Origin: a virus
Reading direction: 5' to 3' (one strand)
Virus record (IMG/VR): IMGVR_UViG_3300022591_000053
Coordinates: 1 to 28,430 of that record
DNA: 28,430 nucleotides
In this document: in pieces, positions 22,170 through 28,430 of the stretch
Position numbering within the stretch: position 1 is the stretch's first letter
Layout of the letters: the number at the start of each line of letters is the position of its first letter
Notes under the pieces: model-generated
Seen by the model: only the letters and a program-made list of their open reading frames with translations
Told to the model about the DNA's origin: nothing
Databases searched by the model: none
Program-made: the position numbers and the translations under genes

Positions 22170-23606
22170 ATGTCTATTGATTCCCTATATCAACAATATT
22201 TGGGTCGTGGTGTAGATCCTTCTGGCGCTGCAACATACGCTGGATGGAGCGATCAGGATATTCAAAATGCCATTATGGGCAGCCCTGAATATGCTCAACA
22301 TCAACAACAATCAGCTCCACAACAACAGCAACAACCACAGCAACCACAACAACAATCTGGCGGTGGTGCTGATATTAATTCTATTTATCAACAGTATTTA
22401 GGGCGTGGCGTAGATCCAAGTGGCGCTGCTACTTATGCTGGCTGGAATCCTCAAGATATTATTAATGCTATCAAAGGCAGTCCTGAGTATGCACAATCTC
22501 ATGGTGGCGGTGGTAGCAATGGAGTTCAAGCCCCTCCTGGCGCAAATCCACAAGATTTAGCTAATCAAGTTTTTTCAGCTTATAAAACTAATTCAAATTA
22601 CGATCAACAACTAAACGAATTAAATAGTTTGGCAAATACTGATCCTGCTGCTTACTATAAAGCTAGGATTGGTTTGATTGGTAATATGATGGGTTGGCAA
22701 TCAGGTCAAAATACAGGCGATAGAAATACTGTATATCAGAATGAACTTAATAGTTATTTGCCAGGCGCTAAAGCAGCAGGACTTTCTGATGCTGAAATTA
22801 ATGCTTTAATTACTCAAAATTCAGCTTCTGCAAATCAACAAAACCAACAAAGAATTGCACAAGATGCAGCTAAAGGTAATGGCTGGGTAAATCAAAATAT
22901 ACCAGGTGGATGGGGTACTGTTGCTGGAGCAGCAGCTCTTGGTCTTGGTGGCGCTGGAGCATTAGGATTGCTTGGAGAAGGGGCTGCATTAGGCGCTGAA
23001 GGCGCTGGCGCAGTAACTCAAGCATTGCCTTATACATCTTCTTTTGATGCTGCTAATCTATTTGCAAATGGAATTACGGATTCAGCTCAATTAGGTGACA
23101 TTTTGGCATCTACTGGAATTGATCCATTTTTAGCTGCTGATATGGGCAACTTAGCTTCCCAAGGATTAAGTGCAGATCAAATTTCACAGATATTAGGCTA
23201 TTCATATACTCCTGCGGAATTAGCTGGAACTGGCATTGATGCTTTAGGAACTGCCGCAGGCGGTAATGCTCTTGCTGATTTATTAAAAAACGCTAAATCC
23301 GTTATAGGTTCTAGCGCACCTTTAATGAAAGCTTTAGGAAAAACTGGTGGCGCTTCTGCACTTGCCGGTGCTTTAAAAAATCCAACAGGTACAACTGGTG
23401 GTACAGCATCAAATGGAATTGGAGCAACTTTTGCACAAGCTAAAGGTAACCAAAATCCATTTAACTTTGGCGCACAAACCCCAGTAGCATCTGCACCACA
23501 AACAAAAGGCGATCCTTTTGCAGCATTAAACGTACAACAAATGACTCCGCAGCAACAATATAATCCGTTGGCTGCTTTATTAAAAGAAGGAATATATCGT
23601 GGCTGA
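22170..23606 (+). CDS. Putative ejection protein with duplicated DUF4214-like module
   Basis: A 478-residue protein starting with two copies of a 41-residue unit (residues 3-43 and 69-109) of the form SLYQQYLGRGVDPSGAATY, which resembles the DUF4214 repeat of surface-associated proteins. The copies are joined by a Gln and Pro-rich linker (about 44-66). A helical middle follows, then a hydrophobic Gly and Ala-rich stretch at about 245-285 (AAALGLGGAGALGLLGEG) that could insert in a membrane, and a Gln-rich tail. This mix fits a protein carried in the virion and injected through the envelope. The ribosome site is weak. It overlaps the next gene by eight bases. Confidence 0.7.
   Translation: MSIDSLYQQYLGRGVDPSGAATYAGWSDQDIQNAIMGSPEYAQHQQQSAPQQQQQPQQPQQQSGGGADINSIYQQYLGRGVDPSGAATYAGWNPQDIINAIKGSPEYAQSHGGGGSNGVQAPPGANPQDLANQVFSAYKTNSNYDQQLNELNSLANTDPAAYYKARIGLIGNMMGWQSGQNTGDRNTVYQNELNSYLPGAKAAGLSDAEINALITQNSASANQQNQQRIAQDAAKGNGWVNQNIPGGWGTVAGAAALGLGGAGALGLLGEGAALGAEGAGAVTQALPYTSSFDAANLFANGITDSAQLGDILASTGIDPFLAADMGNLASQGLSADQISQILGYSYTPAELAGTGIDALGTAAGGNALADLLKNAKSVIGSSAPLMKALGKTGGASALAGALKNPTGTTGGTASNGIGATFAQAKGNQNPFNFGAQTPVASAPQTKGDPFAALNVQQMTPQQQYNPLAALLKEGIYRG
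22176..22298 (+). repeat. DUF4214-like module, copy A
   Basis: A 123-base unit encoding 41 residues. It matches copy B at 35 of 41 residues by direct comparison, while many codons differ at the third base. Confidence 0.85.
22374..22496 (+). repeat. DUF4214-like module, copy B
   Basis: Second 123-base unit, separated from copy A by a Gln-rich linker of 75 bases. Residue differences sit at the ends of helices (for example SD to NP and Met to Lys). Confidence 0.85.
23585..23592 (+). promoter_or_regulatory. Ribosome binding site setting a GTG start
   Basis: AGAAGGAA lies six bases before GTG 23599, inside the end of the preceding gene, and is the reason for accepting the GTG start. Confidence 0.7.
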
Positions 23607-24795
23607 ACCATTTTTAACTGATGCAGCAATTATGGGTTCTTCTCCTGAAGCATCTGATATTCAACGTCAGCGTAAATTAGCTGATCTTTTGACTGCTAAT
23701 GCGTTTAATCAGCCACAAGGTCAAATGATTTCAGGTCATTATGTTCCGCCTTCGTGGACTCAACAATTAGCTCCATTGGTTAGTGGCTTGTCAGGATCTA
23801 TGCTTGGTTCAAATATTGATAAAAAACAAGAAGCTTTGGCTCAACAATTGCGTGGTAAACAAGAAGCTGAAATTGAAAAATATGCGTCATTACAAAATGA
23901 TCCAGCCTCACAATTACGTTTTGGAATGTCTGCAACTAATCCATTGTTAAAAGATTTAGTTAAAAAACGTTTAGAAGGAACTAAATTAGCAAAAGAAGAA
24001 ACTCTTTTTAGAGAAAATATTGGCGGACAAAATACAACACTTGAAGGTAAACCTGATCTTCCAGAAGCAATCAAATATGCCATCAGCATTGGTCAATTGC
24101 CACAAGATCCTAGAACATGGACAGCTCAACAAGCAGCATTAGCTGAACAAATTAATATTAGAAAAGCAAACGCATCAGCAAATAAATTTGATTTTTCTAA
24201 TATGCTTGGTAAAGGTAATATTGGTGAAATTAGTCCAATGCTTAAAGAATCAAAGACTGGCGCTTATGAAGCAATAGATAAAGCTGATGCAGCAAACAAA
24301 ATATTAATTGCTTTAAATTCTGGAAATGCCATTACAGGTCCTGCTGCAAATCAAAGAATTGCTCTTAATCAAGTTGGAACAATGCTTGGTGTAACTGGAT
24401 CAGATAATGATAAAGCTGTTAAAAGTCGTGAAATTATCCAAGGTCTTGCACAATTAACTTTGGCAGGAAGAAAAGGCATGAAAGGTCAAGGCGCTATGGA
24501 TAAGATGGAAGGCGAATTAGCTAATCAAGTTATGTCAGGAAAAATTGATCTTACCCCAGCAGAACTTGCAATGTTAGCTAATGGTGCTAAAAAATCTGCT
24601 AAAAATCAATACAAACAGCACGAAAATATGATGCAAGCATTGCGTCAAGATGAACCACGTTCTGCTAAGTATTTTGAAGTTCCCGTAAATCCAGATATTT
24701 TTGAACCAATGACAGCAAAAGCACCAACAGGCACGTCACAAACCGTCAATGATGCATTAAGCATTATTCGTGGAAATAAACCTGGAGCGCAATAA
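23599..24795 (+). CDS. Putative ejection (internal virion) protein 3
   Basis: The 398-residue protein is helical and rich in Ala, Gln, Lys and Asn, with no membrane segment. The region from about 60 to 110 (DKKQEALAQQLRGKQEAEIEK) is a likely coiled coil. A central helical domain (about 205-330) includes TGPAANQRIALNQVGTMLG and TLAGRKGMKGQGAMDKMEGE. I recognise no catalytic motif. Its place between two other large helical genes of the late block supports a role in the internal core. The start is GTG with a strong ribosome site; the reading frame overlaps the previous gene by eight bases and ends in a TAATG junction with the next. Confidence 0.7.
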   Translation: MAEPFLTDAAIMGSSPEASDIQRQRKLADLLTANAFNQPQGQMISGHYVPPSWTQQLAPLVSGLSGSMLGSNIDKKQEALAQQLRGKQEAEIEKYASLQNDPASQLRFGMSATNPLLKDLVKKRLEGTKLAKEETLFRENIGGQNTTLEGKPDLPEAIKYAISIGQLPQDPRTWTAQQAALAEQINIRKANASANKFDFSNMLGKGNIGEISPMLKESKTGAYEAIDKADAANKILIALNSGNAITGPAANQRIALNQVGTMLGVTGSDNDKAVKSREIIQGLAQLTLAGRKGMKGQGAMDKMEGELANQVMSGKIDLTPAELAMLANGAKKSAKNQYKQHENMMQALRQDEPRSAKYFEVPVNPDIFEPMTAKAPTGTSQTVNDALSIIRGNKPGAQ

Positions 24796-26813
24796 TGGCT
24801 GGAGAATCAGAAGAATTAGCTTCATGGATTGTAAAAAATCCACAACTTAAAGGCACTCCGGAATTTGCTACGGTTGCTAAAGCTTTAGAGGAAACGCTTG
24901 CATCTGAAAAGCTTTCATCTGGCGGTGGTGAATATGCCAACGAAAGTATTTTGTATCCAAAAGAAGAAGTTGGTGTTGGAAGAAAGCTTTTACAAAGCGG
25001 TATAAAAGGTGTTGCTGGTCTTGCTGATTTAGTAGTAGGAGCGCCTGAAAATTATAAAAAGCTTGGGCAATATATTACAACTCCTGGTATGCCAGTTCCA
25101 CAACCTGCTGCTCCAATACAAACTGCTTTAACTCAAAAAGGTATATTAAAGCCTGAAGCTGAATTTAATACTCCTATTGGTCGTGTTGCTGACTTTACAG
25201 CTCAATTAGCCACAAGTGGTGGAATTAATCCTGTATCAGCAGCTCGTTCTTTTACTACAAAACCTTTATTACAGGGCAGCAAAGATTTAGCTAGGCAAAT
25301 GGCTATTACTGGAACACAAGGTTTAGTTGGTGGAAGCACATCAGAAACATTAAAAAGCGCAGGAATTGAAAGTCCTGTTGCTCAATTTTTAGCTACTGGT
25401 GGCGCTATGGGAGCTGCTGGAACTCCTTTTGCGTTGCGTCATACTGCTGCTAGTGTTGCAAATCAAGCAACAAATAAAGTTACAAATGCACAATTAGCGG
25501 AAGCAGAAAAATTAGTAAAACAATCTTATGATTTAGGCGCACCAATTACAGGAGCAGAAGCTTTAGCTAAAGTAACAGGCGCAAGCCCATTAACTAGCGT
25601 ACAACGTATTGTAGAAAATTCTCCGCAAAGCTCTGAAAAAATGGCTACTTTTATGGCTCAACGCCCACAAGCAAATGAGCAAATGATTGCTAATGCTTTG
25701 CGTCAAATTAGCCCAAATCAACCTACTTCAACAACTCCATTGGCTTTGCAAAAAGCAGGTGAAAATTTAATTAGTGGAGCTGAAAAAAGTTTAACTGAAA
25801 ATGTTAAACCATTGTACGAAAAAGCTGGTCGTGTAAACGTATATCCAGCGCCTGCTGTTTTAGGAAATCCAAGAATACAAGATGCAATAGATGAAGTTAC
25901 TAAAACTGCAAAATATGGCGTTAAAGGTATGCCTGCAACTTCATTTGAAACATTAATTGCAGCTAAAAAATACTTAAATGATGAGTATGCAACTCAAATG
26001 AGTGCTGCTACAGGACTTAAAAAAGGTGCTGCTGGCGTTACTCAATCTGCTTTAGATGAATTAAATACCTATCTAAAAGAACAATCACCTGAATATAAAA
26101 AAGGTGCTTATAACTATGAGGTTGCTCAAAAAACTCAATTACAACCATTGCGTGAAGGTTTAGTTGGAAGAATAGCTGAAGGTGAAAAAGCATCTCAAGT
26201 ATTAATGCCTCAAAAGCCTGAAGCGCTTTATCCTGCTGATATTAAACGTGCTGCTGAATTATTGCGTAGAAAAGATCCAAAAGCATTGCCAGATTGGACA
26301 AGTCAAAATCTTGAAACTGTATTTAATGAAACTGCTCAAAATACTCAAGCTGGCCCAAATCAATTTGGTGGGGCTAAATTTGCGTCTACATTGCGAGGCA
26401 ATAAACAACAATCTGAAAATCTTAAAACATTATTAACAGAATCAGCAGGTATGCAAGCTTATCAAGGATTTAATAAAGTTTTAGATGTACTTGAAGCTCA
26501 AGGAACTCGTCAAGGTGGCGGATCTATGACTTCATTTAATCAGCAATTTCAAAAAGAACTTTCAGAAGGTGGCCCATTGGCTGCTGCAAAATTAGTATTT
26601 AAACCGACAGAAGTTGCCACAAAATATGAAGAATGGCAATTAGGTAAAAATACCAATAAACTAGCGCAAATGCTTACAAATCCAGATTCAATTGCTCAAT
26701 TAAAAGAGTTGGCAAGAACAGCTCCTGATTCAGCAAAAGCAAAAGTTTTAGTTAATTCAATACTTGGTGGCTATATATCTACTAAGCCAGAAGTATTACA
26801 GGAGAATAAATAA
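24795..26813 (+). CDS. Putative large ejection (internal virion) protein 4
   Basis: At 672 residues this is the largest of the ejection block. It starts MAGESEELASWIVKNPQLKG, includes Gly and Ala-rich stretches (about 67-80 and 190-212, TGGAMGAAGTPFALRH) that could be amphipathic or membrane-active, and continues as a long helical protein with Lys, Gln and Asn. Phage proteins with this start and layout are usually found as the last internal protein before the fibre gene. No lytic transglycosylase motif is seen, so the protein does not appear to carry its own cell-wall enzyme. GGAG precedes the ATG, which shares one base with the preceding stop. Confidence 0.72.
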   Translation: MAGESEELASWIVKNPQLKGTPEFATVAKALEETLASEKLSSGGGEYANESILYPKEEVGVGRKLLQSGIKGVAGLADLVVGAPENYKKLGQYITTPGMPVPQPAAPIQTALTQKGILKPEAEFNTPIGRVADFTAQLATSGGINPVSAARSFTTKPLLQGSKDLARQMAITGTQGLVGGSTSETLKSAGIESPVAQFLATGGAMGAAGTPFALRHTAASVANQATNKVTNAQLAEAEKLVKQSYDLGAPITGAEALAKVTGASPLTSVQRIVENSPQSSEKMATFMAQRPQANEQMIANALRQISPNQPTSTTPLALQKAGENLISGAEKSLTENVKPLYEKAGRVNVYPAPAVLGNPRIQDAIDEVTKTAKYGVKGMPATSFETLIAAKKYLNDEYATQMSAATGLKKGAAGVTQSALDELNTYLKEQSPEYKKGAYNYEVAQKTQLQPLREGLVGRIAEGEKASQVLMPQKPEALYPADIKRAAELLRRKDPKALPDWTSQNLETVFNETAQNTQAGPNQFGGAKFASTLRGNKQQSENLKTLLTESAGMQAYQGFNKVLDVLEAQGTRQGGGSMTSFNQQFQKELSEGGPLAAAKLVFKPTEVATKYEEWQLGKNTNKLAQMLTNPDSIAQLKELARTAPDSAKAKVLVNSILGGYISTKPEVLQENK

Positions 26814-27631
26814 TGTCACGCAATGGTTCAGGTACATATTCACTACCAAGTGGAAACCCAGTTGTTTCAGGCACAACTATTACATCAACATGGGCTAATA
26901 CAACCCTAAATGATATGGCTAATGCCCTTACCGGATCTTTAGCTAGTGATGGTCAAACTCCTTTAACTGGTAGTTTAAATGCTGGCGGCAATCAAATTAC
27001 CAATGCTGGCGATCCTACTACAGCACAAGCAGTAGCTACTAAAAACTATGTTGATGTGGCTGTTAGTGGCATTGGAAGCACTTATTTAACTAAGGCAAAC
27101 AATTTATCTGATGTAGCAAGCGCTACAACATCTCGTGCAAACTTGGTAGCAGCTAAAAGTGGTTCAAACTCAGATATTACCAATTTAACAGCTCTTGTTA
27201 ATGCTTCTATTTCAGGTAGCGCAACTGCATCAGCTTTGACTACCCCTAATATTGTTGAGCCTGTAACTGTAAACGCTTCAGCGCCTACATCTACAACAAC
27301 TTATGATGTTGCAACACAATCTGTTGTTTATTACACATCTAATAACACAACAAACTTTACGCTTAATATTCGTGGTTCTAGCTCTACATCATTAAATACA
27401 TTGTTGGCTACAGGACAATCCGTAACATTGACTTTGATGGTTACTAATGGAACTACTGCTTATTATCCAAATACCATTCAAATTGATGGCACAACTGTAA
27501 CTGTTAAATGGCAAAATGCTACAGCTATTTCTGCTGGCAACCCTAGCTGCATAGACGTATATTGTTTTGCTGTTATTAAAACTGGATCTGCCGCTTATAC
27601 CGTAATCGGCTCACAAAGTAAGTTCGCATAA
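26813..27631 (+). CDS. Tail fibre protein with phage-fibre N-terminal domain
   Basis: The 272-residue protein begins MSRNGSGTYSLPSGNPVVSG and continues with STWANTTLNDMANAL and DGQTPLTGSLNAGGNQITN, the widespread N-terminal pattern of podovirus fibres that bind the virion. KNYVD at about residue 79 marks the usual junction to the shaft. The C-terminal part (about 150-272) is a beta-rich domain with a Cys and an ending GSQSKFA. It probably forms the fibre or its base, and the next gene may provide the distal adhesin. AGGAG precedes the ATG at a TAATG junction. Confidence 0.85.
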   Translation: MSRNGSGTYSLPSGNPVVSGTTITSTWANTTLNDMANALTGSLASDGQTPLTGSLNAGGNQITNAGDPTTAQAVATKNYVDVAVSGIGSTYLTKANNLSDVASATTSRANLVAAKSGSNSDITNLTALVNASISGSATASALTTPNIVEPVTVNASAPTSTTTYDVATQSVVYYTSNNTTNFTLNIRGSSSTSLNTLLATGQSVTLTLMVTNGTTAYYPNTIQIDGTTVTVKWQNATAISAGNPSCIDVYCFAVIKTGSAAYTVIGSQSKFA

Positions 27632-28293
27632 TGCCTATTATTGCTATTGTTGGCGCTGCTTCAGGCGCTTCTTTTGGTTTATGTAATGGGTCTAATAGCC
27701 CTACTAATACTGTTGCGCCTGTAGTTAGCGGAACTGCATCTACTGGAAGCACATTATCCTGTACAACAGGTACATGGGTAAATAGTCCTACTAGCTATTC
27801 ATATCAATGGCAACGTAACAATACTACCAATATTGGTGGTGCAACATCTAGCACATACTTGTTAGTGTCAGGTGATGTAGGATCAACCATTAATTGCCGT
27901 GTAACAGCTACAAATGCTTTTGGTAGTTCTACAGCCAATTCCAATTCTACAAGTACTGTTGTTGTAGGCAATTACACAGCAACTTATTTATTAGTTGGAG
28001 GCGGTGGCGGTGGTAGTGGTTCAGGATCTGGATTTTCTGGTGGCAATGGCGGAGGCGCATCCGGAGGATCGGGCGGAAATGGCAACAATGGAACTAATGG
28101 TCTTGGAGGCGGTGGTGGTGGAGCTAGTTCAGGCGGCATATTTAATGGCGGATCAGGAGGCTCTGGTTGCGTAATTATTCGTGTACCAACTGCTCGTTAT
28201 TCTGGTACATATAGTGGTTCTGCAACCGTTACAACAGTAAGTACGGATACAGTTTTAAAATGGACAAGTGGCTCATGGAGCTACACAGCTTAA
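27631..28293 (+). CDS. Ig-like and glycine-rich adhesin
   Basis: A 220-residue protein with an Ig-like domain at about 25-112 (APVVSGTASTGSTLSCTTG; YSYQWQRNNTTNIGG; INCRVTATNAFGSS) followed by a glycine-rich block at about 122-180 and a short beta end (CVIIRVPTARYSGTYSG; KWTSGSWSYTA). Ig-like domains on phage proteins often bind surface sugars, and glycine-rich blocks resemble the receptor-binding parts of some fibres and adhesins. The start (MPIIAIVGAASGASFG) is hydrophobic but lacks the charge of a signal peptide. It follows the fibre with a one-base overlap, so it is probably the tip or a partner of that fibre. Confidence 0.75.
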   Translation: MPIIAIVGAASGASFGLCNGSNSPTNTVAPVVSGTASTGSTLSCTTGTWVNSPTSYSYQWQRNNTTNIGGATSSTYLLVSGDVGSTINCRVTATNAFGSSTANSNSTSTVVVGNYTATYLLVGGGGGGSGSGSGFSGGNGGGASGGSGGNGNNGTNGLGGGGGGASSGGIFNGGSGGSGCVIIRVPTARYSGTYSGSATVTTVSTDTVLKWTSGSWSYTA

Positions 28294-28302
28294 AGGAAAA
28301 TT

Positions 28303-28430
28303 ATGTTTATTGTTACTTGGTTATTTGACAAAATTGGTTATATGCCAAAGGTTACTGTAGATACTTCATGGCCTTTTCCTGCTGTACATAAACCTAATAA
28401 AGCTCATGAATTTGAAGTTCCTCCGAAGGC
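28303..28430 (+). CDS. N-terminal part of a small protein (cut by window end)
   Basis: AAAGGAAAATT before ATG 28303 gives a good ribosome site. The 42 readable codons encode MFIVTWLFDKIGYMPKVTVD and then a Pro and Phe-rich segment (SWPFPAVHKP). The short N-terminal hydrophobic stretch is too short to be a sure membrane anchor. I recognise no family with confidence. By position, after the fibre locus, it may belong to a lysis or accessory group, but nothing in the visible part proves that. Confidence 0.6.
   Translation, partial: MFIVTWLFDKIGYMPKVTVDTSWPFPAVHKPNKAHEFEVPPK

Noticed and set aside
23198-23629. Minus-strand open frame of 143 codons opposite an ejection gene
   Set aside because: Pro and Ala-rich shadow of a Gly and Ala-rich coding region; the plus strand has the ribosome site, coupling and domain pattern.
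26813-28430. Possible lysis cassette after the fibre genes
   Set aside because: No endolysin, holin or spanin motif is visible before the window ends; the final partial gene is unrecognised.

Overview
This window is almost certainly part of the genome of a tailed bacteriophage with podovirus-like gene content. It carries a small-terminase-like protein, a large terminase, a long P22-type portal, a scaffold, a major capsid protein, head-to-tail completion proteins, several large injected virion proteins and two receptor-binding loci. No long contractile or non-contractile tail module is present: there is no tape measure, sheath or tube gene. The sequence is AT-rich and gene-dense. Most genes abut or overlap by 1 to 8 bases at TAATG, ATGA or TTGA junctions, and no gene-free gap exceeds about 105 bases. 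The host cannot be identified from the sequence. Strong Shine-Dalgarno motifs before many genes fit a bacterial host, and the protein styles resemble phages of aquatic Proteobacteria, which is only an impression.

Layout. Positions 1-233 hold the end of a GC-rich helix-turn-helix gene overlapping a small two-helix membrane protein. Positions 230-1462 hold small early-type genes, including a possible PD-(D/E)XK protein and a Ref-type HNH nuclease. Positions 1463-2799 are the only minus-strand segment, a two-gene unit of a calcineurin-like phosphoesterase and a SprT-like zinc peptidase. Positions 2845-3910 hold a VRR-NUC nuclease, a ferritin-like DUF5856 protein and two small charged proteins. 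Positions 3959-7889 are the packaging module: small terminase-like protein, large terminase and portal. Positions 7889-14678 are an adhesion island of six structural or fibre-associated genes, ending in a glycosyltransferase gene that probably starts at a rare ATT codon. Positions 14678-17462 hold a zinc-ribbon protein, scaffold, major capsid and probable decoration protein, closed by a strong terminator at 17500-17533. Positions 17568-21304 hold the connector and tail completion genes plus a GNAT acetyltransferase. Positions 21306-26813 hold four large proteins of DNA-ejection type. Positions 26813-28293 hold a second fibre and Ig-like adhesin locus, and a further gene runs off the right edge.

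How the genes work together. The terminases and portal package DNA into the shell formed by scaffold and capsid. The connector and nozzle-type proteins seal the vertex. The four internal-type proteins probably leave the virion with the DNA. Two separate fibre loci supply host recognition. The left segment groups nucleases (Ref, VRR-NUC, possible PD-(D/E)XK) with a SprT-like protease and a phosphoesterase, which would suit DNA repair, recombination or takeover of host DNA.

The main points of interest are the ATT-initiated glycosyltransferase gene, the adhesion island between portal and scaffold, the antisense SprT/phosphoesterase pair among nuclease genes, a duplicated DUF4214-like module in an ejection protein, and a GC-rich left edge that may be a transfer or assembly junction. 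I found no complete new defence or mobile system, CRISPR array, tRNA, reverse transcriptase or integrase.
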